Assembly (NCBI GenBank): GCA_910587015.1
Contig: CAJUME010000010.1
Coordinates: 186,001-250,000, forward strand
DNA: 64,000 bases
From: an uncultured Christensenella sp.
GTDB taxonomy: Bacteria > Bacillota > Clostridia > Christensenellales > Borkfalkiaceae
Direction: 5' to 3'
Each line of letters starts with the position of its first letter. The first letter of the stretch is position 1. The notes under the pieces are model-generated. The model did not search any database. It was not told the DNA's origin and was given only the letters and a program-made list of their open reading frames with translations. A program made the translations under genes and the position numbers. Shown one piece after another: positions 52,249-60,913 of the stretch.

Positions 52249-53730
52249 TTAAAGCTCCTGAAAGTTTTTATAAACGTTTTTAAGCGCGGGATATAGGGCG
52301 ATGAATATCCTATACCGCTTATCATAGCCCGCCGCCGCATCGCAATCGGGCTCAACGGTCTGAGTGACTGTAATAAGCTTGTTTACCGCCGCTTGCGTAT
52401 CCTCGTATTCGCCGCAGGCAACCATTGCAAGCATTGCTCCGCCGTACGCGGGGCCTTCCTGCGTTTTGGGCGTCTGAACGGGCACGTTCAAAACGTCGGC
52501 AATAATCTGCCGCCATAACGGGCTTTTTGCGCCGCCGCCGCATATGCGGGTGCTGTTTACGGGTATACCGCTCAGTCTTGCAACCTCTACGCAGTCGCGC
52601 AGTGCAAACGCAACGCCCTCCATAACGGCAAGCGTCATTTGCGCGCGGGTAGTGGTGGGGCGCAGTCCTATAAACGCCCCGCGCGCGTCCGTGTCGTTGT
52701 GCGGGCTTCTTTCACCCATAAGATAGGGCAGAAAAAACAAATCGTTTTTACCGCGCAGCTTATCCGCGCCCCGCTGCTCGGCGGAAAATTCAGCCGTCTT
52801 TAAAACGTTTTCCATCCACCACATATTGCAGCTTGCCGCAGACAATATACAGCCCATAAGGTGATATTTCCCGCTTGCATGCGCAAAGGAGTGAAGGGCG
52901 TTGTTTTTGTCTACGGAAAAATTATCCTGCGCAATAAACACCGTTCCGCTTGTGCCCAGCGAAATATTGCAGTCGCCGTTGCCTACGGTGCCCGTGCCTA
53001 TCGCCGCCGCGGCGTTATCTCCCGCGCCCGCGCAAACCACTACGTTTTTAGAAATCTGCAGCTCCTTGCACACGCTGGAAAGTATGTTGCCCACGGGCTG
53101 ATAGCTTTCGTACAGCTTCGGCAATTGCCCCTCGGATATGCCGCAAATATCAAGCATTTCCTTTGACCAGCGCTTGTTTTTTACGTCAAGCAGAAGGGTT
53201 CCGCTCGCGTCCGAGTAATCGGTTGCGTGTACGCCCGTAAGCCTGTAAGCTATGTAATCCTTGGGCAGCATAATTTTTGCAATGCGCTTGAAGCTTTCGG
53301 GCTCGTTTTCCTTTACCCAAAGAATTTTCGGCGCCGTAAAGCCCGCAAACGCAATGTTTGCAGTATGCTCTGAAAGCTTCTGCTTTCCGATAACCCCGTT
53401 TAAATAATCGGTTTGCTTTTGCGTTCTGCCGTCGTTCCACAAAATGCAGGGGCGGATAACCTTATCGTTCCCGTCAAGGATAACAAGCCCGTGCATCTGC
53501 CCGCCTAAGCCTATGCCCTTTACGGCGGACTTATCCTGTCCCACCAAAAGCCGCATAATGCCGCCTATAACGCCGGAATACCAGTCCTCTGGGTTCTGTT
53601 CGCTCCAACCGTCCTTGGGGTAATAAACGTTGTATGTCTGCGTTACGGTATTCAAAATCGTTCCGTCCGCGGCAACAAGCAAAAGCTTTACCGAGGACGT
53701 GCCCAAATCTATTCCTATATAAGTGTTCAT
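52249..53730 (-). CDS. xylB: Xylulokinase
   Basis: A 493-aa FGGY-family sugar kinase that phosphorylates D-xylulose. YIGIDLGTSSVKLLL (phosphate-1), GQMHGLV with catalytic Asp later in AGAGDNAAAAIG, and ICGGGAKSPLWRQI (FGGY signature region) are visible. I place the start at the ATG at 53730, after AAAGGA, rather than at an upstream in-frame ATG (53760) that falls in a palindrome. Confidence 0.93.
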   Translation of the reverse strand: MNTYIGIDLGTSSVKLLLVAADGTILNTVTQTYNVYYPKDGWSEQNPEDWYSGVIGGIMRLLVGQDKSAVKGIGLGGQMHGLVILDGNDKVIRPCILWNDGRTQKQTDYLNGVIGKQKLSEHTANIAFAGFTAPKILWVKENEPESFKRIAKIMLPKDYIAYRLTGVHATDYSDASGTLLLDVKNKRWSKEMLDICGISEGQLPKLYESYQPVGNILSSVCKELQISKNVVVCAGAGDNAAAAIGTGTVGNGDCNISLGTSGTVFIAQDNFSVDKNNALHSFAHASGKYHLMGCILSAASCNMWWMENVLKTAEFSAEQRGADKLRGKNDLFFLPYLMGERSPHNDTDARGAFIGLRPTTTRAQMTLAVMEGVAFALRDCVEVARLSGIPVNSTRICGGGAKSPLWRQIIADVLNVPVQTPKTQEGPAYGGAMLAMVACGEYEDTQAAVNKLITVTQTVEPDCDAAAGYDKRYRIFIALYPALKNVYKNFQEL

Positions 53731-53749
53731 AAAATTTCCTTTAATTAAA

Positions 53750-53780
53750 TTGCCGTACAAAACACTGTTTTGTACGGCAA
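53750..53780. repeat. 31-bp perfect palindrome between xylA and xylB
   Basis: TTGCCGTACAAAACA, one central base, and its exact reverse complement. In the mRNA this makes a very stable hairpin just upstream of the xylB ribosome site. There is no clean T-tract, so it may set relative xylA/xylB levels by processing or partial termination. Confidence 0.85.
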
Positions 53781-53787
53781 CCGTTTA

Positions 53788-55107
53788 TTATTTAAATAAA
53801 ATATTATTTACAATGTGCTGTAAATATTCCTGATTGCCGCTTGAAGGAAGTTCGGGTGCGCCTAAGCCGTCGGCATAAGCCGCAAGCTCTTCCAAAGACG
53901 TTTTGCCGGAAAGAATTTTTTTGCCGATTTCGGTATTTTTAAAGCTTGAATATTTCTGCTCCTTGAATTTATCAAGCGTGCCGTCCTCAATAAGCTTAGC
54001 CGCATTGATAAGTCCCAGCGCCCATGTATCCATACCGAGTATAAACGCATGGAACATATCCTCGTAGGTGTAGGAGGGGCGGCGGTTCTTTGCATCGAAG
54101 TTAAGTCCGCCCGTAAGCCCGCCGGCTTTAAGAATTTCAAGCATAGCGTAGGTTGCGGTGTAAACGTCGCAGGGGAATTCGTCCGTATCCCAGCCCAGCA
54201 AATAATCGCCCTGATTTGCGTCTACCGAGCCGAGCATTCCGTTGATTGCGGAAATTCTCAGCTCATGCTCGAAGGTATGCCCCGCAAGCGTTGCATGGTT
54301 CGCTTCGATATTCATCTTGAAATCTTTTTCAAGCCCGTGCGCCTTCAAAAAGCCTATAGCGGTCGCCGCGTCGAAGTCGTATTGGTGCTTCATCGGCTCC
54401 TTCGGCTTGGGTTCGATATAAAAATCACCCTTAAAGCCTATGCTTCTGCCGTAGTCTACCGCCATTTTCATAAGGCGTGCAATGTTTTCCTGCTCGAATT
54501 TAACGTCGGTGTTCAAAAGCGTTTCATAGCCCTCGCGTCCGCCCCAGAAAACGTAGCCCTTTCCGCCGAGCTTAACGGTTATATCAAGCGCCTTTTTAAC
54601 CTGCGCCGCGGCAAACGCAAACACGTCCGCGCTGTTGGTCGAGCCCGCGCCGTTCATATAGCGGGGGTTGCCGAACATATTCGCCGTTCCCCAAAGGCAC
54701 TTTATGTCCGTGCCCTTCATTTTTTCAAGTATGTAGTCTGAAATTTCGTCAAGCCTCGCGTTGGTTACCTTAATGTCGTCCGCCTCGGGCACAAGGTCAA
54801 CGTCATGCCAGCAGAAGTACTTTATGCCCAGCTTTTTCATAAACTCGAAGCCGGCGTCAACCTTTGCCTTTGCATGCTCCATCGTTCCTACCGTTTTGCC
54901 GAATGCTTTGTCAGCCGTGCCTCTGCCGAACATATCTGCGCCCGTAGCGCAAAGGTTATGCCACCACGCCATAGCAAAGGGCAGCTGTTCGCTCATTTTT
55001 TTGCCGAGGATTACTCTGTCCGCATCGTAAAACTTAAACGCAAATTTGTTTTTGCTTTCCGCACCCTCGTATTTCACCGCGGGGATATTTCCAAAAATTT
55101 CTGTCAT
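53788..55107 (-). CDS. xylA: Xylose isomerase
   Basis: A 439-aa enzyme (class II length) that interconverts D-xylose and D-xylulose. [13 protein letters not shown] (catalytic His/Asp), [31 protein letters not shown] (metal Glu) and [17 protein letters not shown] are all conserved. First gene of the xylA-xylB-tkt operon; GAGGAAC precedes the ATG. Confidence 0.96.
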   Translation of the reverse strand: MTEIFGNIPAVKYEGAESKNKFAFKFYDADRVILGKKMSEQLPFAMAWWHNLCATGADMFGRGTADKAFGKTVGTMEHAKAKVDAGFEFMKKLGIKYFCWHDVDLVPEADDIKVTNARLDEISDYILEKMKGTDIKCLWGTANMFGNPRYMNGAGSTNSADVFAFAAAQVKKALDITVKLGGKGYVFWGGREGYETLLNTDVKFEQENIARLMKMAVDYGRSIGFKGDFYIEPKPKEPMKHQYDFDAATAIGFLKAHGLEKDFKMNIEANHATLAGHTFEHELRISAINGMLGSVDANQGDYLLGWDTDEFPCDVYTATYAMLEILKAGGLTGGLNFDAKNRRPSYTYEDMFHAFILGMDTWALGLINAAKLIEDGTLDKFKEQKYSSFKNTEIGKKILSGKTSLEELAAYADGLGAPELPSSGNQEYLQHIVNNILFK

Positions 55108-55131
55108 AAAAATGTTCCTCTTTATATAATC

Positions 55132-55160
55132 ATTATAATATGCTGTAAATTAAAAGCGTC
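55132..55160 (-). promoter_or_regulatory. Likely promoter of the xyl operon
   Basis: On the minus strand TATAAT (55132-55137) lies 24 bases before the xylA ATG. The -35 position falls on ACGCTT, a poor match at the foot of the upstream terminator, so an activator may be needed. Confidence 0.45.
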
Positions 55161-55186
55161 GGTTCGGCACGCTACCGAACCGACGC
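55149..55186 (-). terminator. Terminator of the CBM-type lipoprotein gene
   Basis: GCGTCGGTTCGG and CCGAACCGACGC make a 12-bp perfect stem around 7 bases, followed on the minus strand by TTTTAATTT. Confidence 0.85.
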
Positions 55187-55223
55187 CACAGTCCCGAATT
55201 TTATTTATTACGGATTTATTTAA

Positions 55224-56135
55224 TTATGAATGCGCCGAAGGGCGGGACAGGTTGTTCGTTCTCGAAAATTCAAGCGCGATATTCGTTTCAATCATTATCT
55301 TGTCAACGTTTACGCCCTTACTGCCGGAAGTAAGCACAATGGTGTTTTCGCCCGCAACAAGATTAATCGTTATTTCTATATCGCAGAAGTTGTGGTAAGC
55401 AACGCCGTTCTGCATATCATTCTGGGTAAGATTTTCCAATCCGTCAAGCTTTTTGCCTGCAAGCGAAACTGCGCCGTCGTTTACGGAAAGGGTAGGCGCG
55501 CCCTCCGCGCCCAAATCTATTTCGGTAATTTTTCTGTCGTTCCACGAGCCGACGGAGGAAGCCATTCTCAGCGTAACCTTAACGTTTTCCGCGGCCTCCG
55601 CTGCGTTAAATCTCCAGGTAATCGTCTGTCCCGCGCTTGTTTCGCTTCCGCCGAAGTAGCCTACGTTGGAAACAAGCGGGCCGTCCTCTTTACCGGATTC
55701 GGTAAACTCGTGCTTGTTCAGTTCTATGGTCATAGTAGCGTTGTCGGCAACGTCCTTGTCGTCAAGCTCTGCATATTCCGCCTCGTAATGATAAACGCCC
55801 TCAACCGGAGCAACGGGCGCAGTATTGATTGCCTTGCAAACATTGCAAAGCAAGCCGCCTTCATCGTATTCGTGTGCGGCTTTGTCGCCGACCTCGCCGT
55901 CGTGCGCGCAAACCGCCGCATGCCAGTGATGGGTTGCATCGCTCGACCATTTCTTTGAATAAATATGGTTATGTCCTTCCATATCCACATCGCATTTATC
56001 GCATTTGCCGTCCGCGTTTACATCGTAGTGGGTGGTATGCTCGGGTTCCGCGGGTGTATTGCAGCCCGCCATAACCGCGCCCGCGCCAAGCACCATTGCA
56101 GAAGCCGCCAAAAGCGCTAAAAATTTCTTTTTCAT
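55224..56135 (-). CDS. Lipoprotein with CxxC/HWH modules and CBM6/35-like domain
   Basis: A 303-aa lipoprotein (lipobox MAGC). After it come Cys/His-rich modules (CDKCDVDMEGH, THHWHAAVC, LLCNVCK) like those in the pectinesterase. From about residue 115 a beta-sandwich begins YHYEAEYAELDD and contains VGYFGGSETSAGQTITWRF and ENTIVLTSGSKGVNVDKIMIE, the pattern of family 6/35 carbohydrate-binding modules. No catalytic domain: a surface sugar-binding protein. AGGAGG lies 10 bases before the ATG. Its promoter region is nearly identical to that of the GH3 gene, implying control by the AraC regulator between them. Confidence 0.75.
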   Translation of the reverse strand: MKKKFLALLAASAMVLGAGAVMAGCNTPAEPEHTTHYDVNADGKCDKCDVDMEGHNHIYSKKWSSDATHHWHAAVCAHDGEVGDKAAHEYDEGGLLCNVCKAINTAPVAPVEGVYHYEAEYAELDDKDVADNATMTIELNKHEFTESGKEDGPLVSNVGYFGGSETSAGQTITWRFNAAEAAENVKVTLRMASSVGSWNDRKITEIDLGAEGAPTLSVNDGAVSLAGKKLDGLENLTQNDMQNGVAYHNFCDIEITINLVAGENTIVLTSGSKGVNVDKIMIETNIALEFSRTNNLSRPSAHS

Positions 56136-56142
56136 CAATTAT

Positions 56143-56246
56143 ATTCCTCCTGATATACTTGCGGATAAAATCCTTAGTAAACTTATGTTAAACAATCCTA
56201 CCCTTCGTTTCAAGAAGAAAATTTTGATATTATGGCAAAAAGTTTT
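56143..56246 (-). promoter_or_regulatory. AraC-type control region, lipoprotein side
   Basis: On the minus strand TTGAAA (56208-56213) and TAACAT (56185-56190) are 17 bases apart. Upstream, 42 bases beginning AAACTTTTTGCCATAATATC are identical to those before the GH3 gene. These are the probable activator sites. Confidence 0.8.
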
Positions 56247-56356
56247 GATTTTATAATAAAACACTAAAAAAGGTTATTAATTACAAAAATTTACCCGCAT
56301 TTGAAAAAGCTTTACATAAATATGTTAAAAGCAACCAAAACAGTAGAAATTTGCTA

Positions 56357-56385
56357 TTGACGGATAATAATTTATCTGTTAAAAT
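56357..56385 (+). promoter_or_regulatory. Promoter of the araC-type gene
   Basis: TTGACG and TAAAAT with 17-base spacing, about 130 bases before the ATG. Confidence 0.65.
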
Positions 56386-56431
56386 AACTTCAAGCCTTCA
56401 CGTTCGGTCCAAAAAATTCCACATAACGCAC

Positions 56432-56472
56432 AAAGGGGTGCACACCCCTTTATTGCTTGTGCTACAAGCAAT
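56432..56472 (+). repeat. Adjacent double hairpin in the araC leader
   Basis: AAAGGGGTG-CA-CACCCCTTT is followed without a gap by ATTGCTTGT-GCT-ACAAGCAAT and then AAAAAAA. Same layout as 38909-38947. Confidence 0.7.
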
Positions 56473-56515
56473 AAAAAAACATTAATTGTTTTAAAAAGTT
56501 TACGGGGCAAAATTT

Positions 56516-57298
56516 ATGTATTTTGAAACAAAGCGGTCAATCAACAGCAACTATATTTACACTCAGGACGATGAAAACCTCAGCTTTGTAAGCCACGTTC
56601 ATAACAGCTACGAATTTATAACCGTGCTCGAGGGCGAGCTGGAATGCTCTGTCTATCATAATACCTTTACCTTAAAGCAGGGCATGGCAATGCTCGTGTT
56701 GCCAAACCATGTGCACGGGTACACAACAAACAAGTATTCGCGCAGCTTTCTTTGCGTATTTTCAGCCGACTATGTTACGGATTTTTATCACGAAATAAAA
56801 AACGGCTCGTGGGATAAGGGCAACGGCGTGTACGCAGTGTTCGACTATACCGATAACGGCGAAACAGCGCTTTTAAAAAACCGCAAAACCAATAAGTTTA
56901 TTCTCCATTCCATATTGTACGGCTTTTGCGGCAGAGCGTACAATTCCATGGTCAAAAACGTGGAAACCGCCAAGGACGAAGAGCTGATTATTAAATTATT
57001 GTATTATATACAGCAGAATTACGATAAGCCTATAAGCTTAAAGCAGCTTGCAAAGGAAATGGGCTATAACTATACCTATCTGTCCAATATATTCAATAAA
57101 AATTTCGGCTGCGGCTTTTCAAGGTTTGTTAACAGATTTCGGGTCGACAACGCGGCAGAGCTACTGCGCACCACAAATAACGGAATGGTGCAGATAAGCA
57201 ACGCCTGCGGCTTCGAAAGTATAAGAAACTTTAACGAGCAGTTTAAGCTCGATTACGGCGTAACGCCTACCGAATACCGCTCAAAACGCCGCGAATAA
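56516..57298 (+). CDS. AraC-family transcriptional regulator
   Basis: A 260-aa regulator: an N-terminal cupin sensor (HVHNSYEFITVLEGELEC...VLPNHVHGY, about 25-85) and a C-terminal double HTH (ISLKQLAKEMGYNYTYLSNIFNKNFG, then ISNACGFESIRNFNEQFKLDYGVTPTEYR). The sensor probably binds a sugar. The near-identical promoter regions on its two sides point to the CBM lipoprotein and GH3 operons as its targets. Confidence 0.88.
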   Translation: MYFETKRSINSNYIYTQDDENLSFVSHVHNSYEFITVLEGELECSVYHNTFTLKQGMAMLVLPNHVHGYTTNKYSRSFLCVFSADYVTDFYHEIKNGSWDKGNGVYAVFDYTDNGETALLKNRKTNKFILHSILYGFCGRAYNSMVKNVETAKDEELIIKLLYYIQQNYDKPISLKQLAKEMGYNYTYLSNIFNKNFGCGFSRFVNRFRVDNAAELLRTTNNGMVQISNACGFESIRNFNEQFKLDYGVTPTEYRSKRRE

Positions 57299-57399
57299 CG
57301 CTAAAATTGTCAATAAATACAAAGATTTGAAAGGTACACACATAAATTCGCCAAAAATATCGTGTATACCTTTCATTTTTTTATAAAAACGGTAAAATC

Positions 57400-57503
57400 T
57401 AAACTTTTTGCCATAATATCAAAATTTTCTTCTTGAAACGAAAGAGCCGATTGTTTAACATAAACCTACAAGGGATTCTATCCGCAAATTTATCAGGAGG
57501 AAA
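57400..57503 (+). promoter_or_regulatory. AraC-type control region, GH3 side
   Basis: TTGAAA (57433-57438) and TAACAT (57456-57461) at 17-base spacing, preceded by AAACTTTTTGCCATAATATC and ending in TATCAGGAGG. Opposite-facing copy of 56143-56246; the first 42 bases are identical. Confidence 0.8.
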
Positions 57504-57511
57504 TTTTGATT

Positions 57512-60472
57512 ATGAAGAAAAAAACAAGCAGGCTTTGGCTTGGATTGTCCGGCGTAATGACGTTTTTACTTGCGTTATTGATAAGCTGTACCGTTCTTGC
57601 CAATACATACGCCGGCTTAATCAACAGCGTGCTCGGACTTACTTCGAGCGGACTTGCGCTCAAGGGCAGCGCCTACGCTGACGAGGACGGCAACCTTACA
57701 GACGAGGGCTGTGCGGAGCTTATTAAAGATTCGTACGAGCTTTGCGTTCAGGAATTAGAGGAAGGCGCAGTGCTTCTGAAAAACGACAACAACGCGCTTC
57801 CCCTCGCAGCAAGCGAACGCAACGTAAGCCTTTTCGGCAGCCACAGCGCCAATATCATTTACAGAAGCGGCGCGGGCGGCCCCGCTCCCAACGACCAGTA
57901 TGTCGTGGATATGGAAAAAGCGTTCAAGGACGGCGGCTTCAATATCAACCAAAGGCTTTACGATTTGTACGCTTCCAATAAACAGGGTCACGATGTAACA
58001 AAGGTTACCGAGCTTGTGGCGTCCAAATACAACAATGCAATAAAGGGCACGTTCGTAAACTTCAAGGACGCGGCAATCATAACTCTCGGCCGCTACGGCA
58101 CCGAAAACACCGACCCCACTAAGGGCATTATGGCTCTCGACAAAAACGAGAAGGATATGCTTCAGATGGTCAAGGAAGGCGGCTTCACCAAAAGAATCGT
58201 TCTTCTTAACGGCCCCCTTCCCATGGAGCTCGGCTGGCTTGACGAATATAACATCGATGCATGCATCTGGTTCGGCAACCCCGGCTATTACGGTCTTCCC
58301 GGTCTTGTAAACCTTCTTAAGGGCGAAGCTAACCCCTCCGGACACAACACGTTCACCTTCGCGGCAAACTCTCTCGGCGCGCCCGGAACGGTCAACTTCG
58401 GTGATTACAATATGAGCGGCGACCTTGGCGGACACGACAAGGCGGGCAAGTTTGTAGTTTATAAGGAAGGCATTTACGTAGGCTATAAGTACTACGAAAC
58501 CAGATACGAGGACGCAATCCTCAACAAGGGCAACGCAAAATCCGCAACGGGCGCTAAAAGCGGCGCAACCGAGTGGAAGTATCAGGACGAGGTTTGCTAT
58601 CCTTTCGGCTTCGGTCTTTCCTATTCCACATACACCCAGAAGCTTGACAGCGTTACCTACGATGCAAAATCCGACAGCTTCACCGCTAAGGTAACCGTTA
58701 AAAACACCAACAACAAGGCGGGCAAGGCAAGCGTTCAGCTCTATGCACAGCTGCCTTATACCGAATACGACAAGACCAACGGCATTGAAAAGTCCGCAAT
58801 ACAGCTGCTCGGCTATAACAAGGCCGACGTAGACGCAAACGGCACCAAAACCGTTGAAGTCAAGTTCGACAGATACCTTCTGGCTTCCTACGACGCTAAG
58901 TATGGCAACGGCGGCTACATTTTAGAGCCCGGCACATATTACTTTGCAATAGGCAACGGCGCGCACGAGGCGGTTAACCACGTTCTCGGCGCAAAGGGCG
59001 CAACCGGTCTTGTAGACCACAACGGCGAAGCGTTCACCGCAAGCGCGGACTGCGTAAAGACCTACGACCCGAAGCTTACCGAAATCGACAGAGCTACCTA
59101 TAAAAATTCGTTGTACAACGAGGATGTCGAGGTTAAAAACCAGTTCCCCGACGCAGACCTCAACTATTGGGCAAACGAAAACGAAAAGATTACATATCTT
59201 ACGAGAAACGACTGGCAGGGCACCTTCCCCACCGAGCTTAAAACGCTGACCGTCAACGACAGAATCAGAGACGGCCTCGATATGCGCCAGTATAAGAAGG
59301 CAGAGGACGCTCCTTCCTACAAGGACGGCGATGGTACCGTATACAACGTAGAGCTTGAAGAGCCCATTTCCTTCGCGGATATGAAGGGCGTTCCCTACGA
59401 CGATGCTAAATGGGATGCGTTGGTTTCCCAGCTTTCGCTTAAAGACCTTTGCGTTTCTATCGGCGATAACAGAGGTATAGGCGGCGTTTCTACTATCGAT
59501 AAGCCCACCAACGCAATCGACGAAGGCCCCGAGGGCTTGCTCAACAAGTTCAAATACGGCGACAAGCGCTCGGCAACGGGCTATCCCACACTGCCTACGC
59601 TTGCAGCATCGTGGGACCACGAATTGCAGGCAAAGCACGGCGATTTATATGCGGAAGAAGCTCTTTTCTGCGGCACCGCAATGGTCAACGCACCCGGCTG
59701 CAACATTATAAGAAGCCCTTATTCCAGCCGCGCTTCGGAATACTTCTCCGAGGACAGCATGTTGTCCTACTACTCGGTATCCAACGTAGTTCTGGCAATG
59801 CGTCAGAAGGGCTTAATCTGCAACGTCAAGCACTGCTTCCTTAACGAGCAGGAAACAAACCGTCAGGGTATTGCAACCTTCGCTAACGAGCAGTCCATTC
59901 GTGAAATTTATCTCAGACCCTTCGAAGGCGCGCTTACAAAAGGCAAATCGCTCGGCATCATGACCTCCTACAACAGAATCGGCTTACAGTATGCTGCATG
60001 CCACGCGCCTCTTATGCAAAACGTTATGCGCGGCGAGTGGGGCTACGAGGGCTCTATCATAGACGATGCTCTTATGATGCCTACAACCACCCATTACGGC
60101 AGCACTGCGGATATGCTTCTGGCGGGCACCAACATCTGGTGTCTTGACGGACAGCGCAGCACTCAGATGGAAAATCTTATAAAGAGCACGGACGACGGCT
60201 ATCTGTTAAAGGCGCTGCAGGAAGCTAACAAGCGCATATTCTTCGCAATGATAAACTCTTCAATGGGCGGCAGCGTTGACGCGGATACGGTAGTCACGGA
60301 CGGACTTATGTGGTGGCAAAGCACCTTAATCGCCGTTGACGTAACGCTGGGCGTGCTTGCCGCGGGAGCAATAGTAATGTTTGCGTTAAAGACCTATCTC
60401 GGCAAAAAGCAAACCGTTGCAAACGATACGGCGGCAGTTGCCTCCGGTAATTCCGAAGAGGAGGTAAAATAA
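57512..60472 (+). CDS. Membrane-anchored glycoside hydrolase family 3 with permuted domains
   Basis: A 986-aa beta-glycosidase-type protein. After an N-terminal membrane segment (about 8-34) come the GH3 C-terminal sandwich (ELEEGAVLLKNDNNALPL...VSLFG, about 75-330) and an FnIII-like part (to about 480). Only then follows the (beta/alpha) barrel (about 610-890) with GPEGLL, KHCFLNEQETNR and the nucleophile Asp in GSIIDDALM. A second membrane segment (about 940-965) ends the protein. This reversed order is known from ruminal clostridia. Exo-acting on beta-linked glucose or xylose residues; the substrate is not decided. ATG at 57512 is 11 bases from AGGAGG; a TTG at 57506 is possible. Confidence 0.85.
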   Translation: MKKKTSRLWLGLSGVMTFLLALLISCTVLANTYAGLINSVLGLTSSGLALKGSAYADEDGNLTDEGCAELIKDSYELCVQELEEGAVLLKNDNNALPLAASERNVSLFGSHSANIIYRSGAGGPAPNDQYVVDMEKAFKDGGFNINQRLYDLYASNKQGHDVTKVTELVASKYNNAIKGTFVNFKDAAIITLGRYGTENTDPTKGIMALDKNEKDMLQMVKEGGFTKRIVLLNGPLPMELGWLDEYNIDACIWFGNPGYYGLPGLVNLLKGEANPSGHNTFTFAANSLGAPGTVNFGDYNMSGDLGGHDKAGKFVVYKEGIYVGYKYYETRYEDAILNKGNAKSATGAKSGATEWKYQDEVCYPFGFGLSYSTYTQKLDSVTYDAKSDSFTAKVTVKNTNNKAGKASVQLYAQLPYTEYDKTNGIEKSAIQLLGYNKADVDANGTKTVEVKFDRYLLASYDAKYGNGGYILEPGTYYFAIGNGAHEAVNHVLGAKGATGLVDHNGEAFTASADCVKTYDPKLTEIDRATYKNSLYNEDVEVKNQFPDADLNYWANENEKITYLTRNDWQGTFPTELKTLTVNDRIRDGLDMRQYKKAEDAPSYKDGDGTVYNVELEEPISFADMKGVPYDDAKWDALVSQLSLKDLCVSIGDNRGIGGVSTIDKPTNAIDEGPEGLLNKFKYGDKRSATGYPTLPTLAASWDHELQAKHGDLYAEEALFCGTAMVNAPGCNIIRSPYSSRASEYFSEDSMLSYYSVSNVVLAMRQKGLICNVKHCFLNEQETNRQGIATFANEQSIREIYLRPFEGALTKGKSLGIMTSYNRIGLQYAACHAPLMQNVMRGEWGYEGSIIDDALMMPTTTHYGSTADMLLAGTNIWCLDGQRSTQMENLIKSTDDGYLLKALQEANKRIFFAMINSSMGGSVDADTVVTDGLMWWQSTLIAVDVTLGVLAAGAIVMFALKTYLGKKQTVANDTAAVASGNSEEEVK

Positions 60473-60474
60473 CT

Positions 60475-60900
60475 ATGAACTTCAAAGAATTATTCAAAAA
60501 TAAAGGCTTGGGCTACTGGCTTTGTACGGGCGCTTCGGTTATTTCGCTAATATTTGCAATAGTAGTATTCGCTACATGGAAAACCGCATTGCCCGCAGCT
60601 GTCGGCGACGGCTACATAATCGGCGTTATCCTGCTTCTGCCCATAATCATTCAGGCAGTCGTAACGTTCTTCCCCGTTCGCTTTGCGGGACTTGCAGGGG
60701 TGGTTTTATACGGCGCGGCATTAGGCGCGGTAATCAACAGAATCGCTCAGGCGGTTGCAGACCATTTCAACAACGTTGCATATCAGGGCGGTAACTTCGG
60801 AATGTGCATATTCTATACGGTGGCAGTCCTTGTACTCGTTGCCGCTTGCATAACCGGTTGCTTCTTCGAGCAGAACAAAGACGGAAAATATTTGATTTAA
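60475..60900 (+). CDS. Small membrane protein of the GH3 operon
   Basis: A 141-aa protein with four predicted membrane helices (about 15-34, 44-66, 68-92, 110-132). No family recognised. It starts two bases after the GH3 stop codon, so it is coupled to it, and may help place or shield the membrane-bound hydrolase. Confidence 0.7.
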   Translation: MNFKELFKNKGLGYWLCTGASVISLIFAIVVFATWKTALPAAVGDGYIIGVILLLPIIIQAVVTFFPVRFAGLAGVVLYGAALGAVINRIAQAVADHFNNVAYQGGNFGMCIFYTVAVLVLVAACITGCFFEQNKDGKYLI

Positions 60901-60913
60901 GGAGCAGGTAAAT

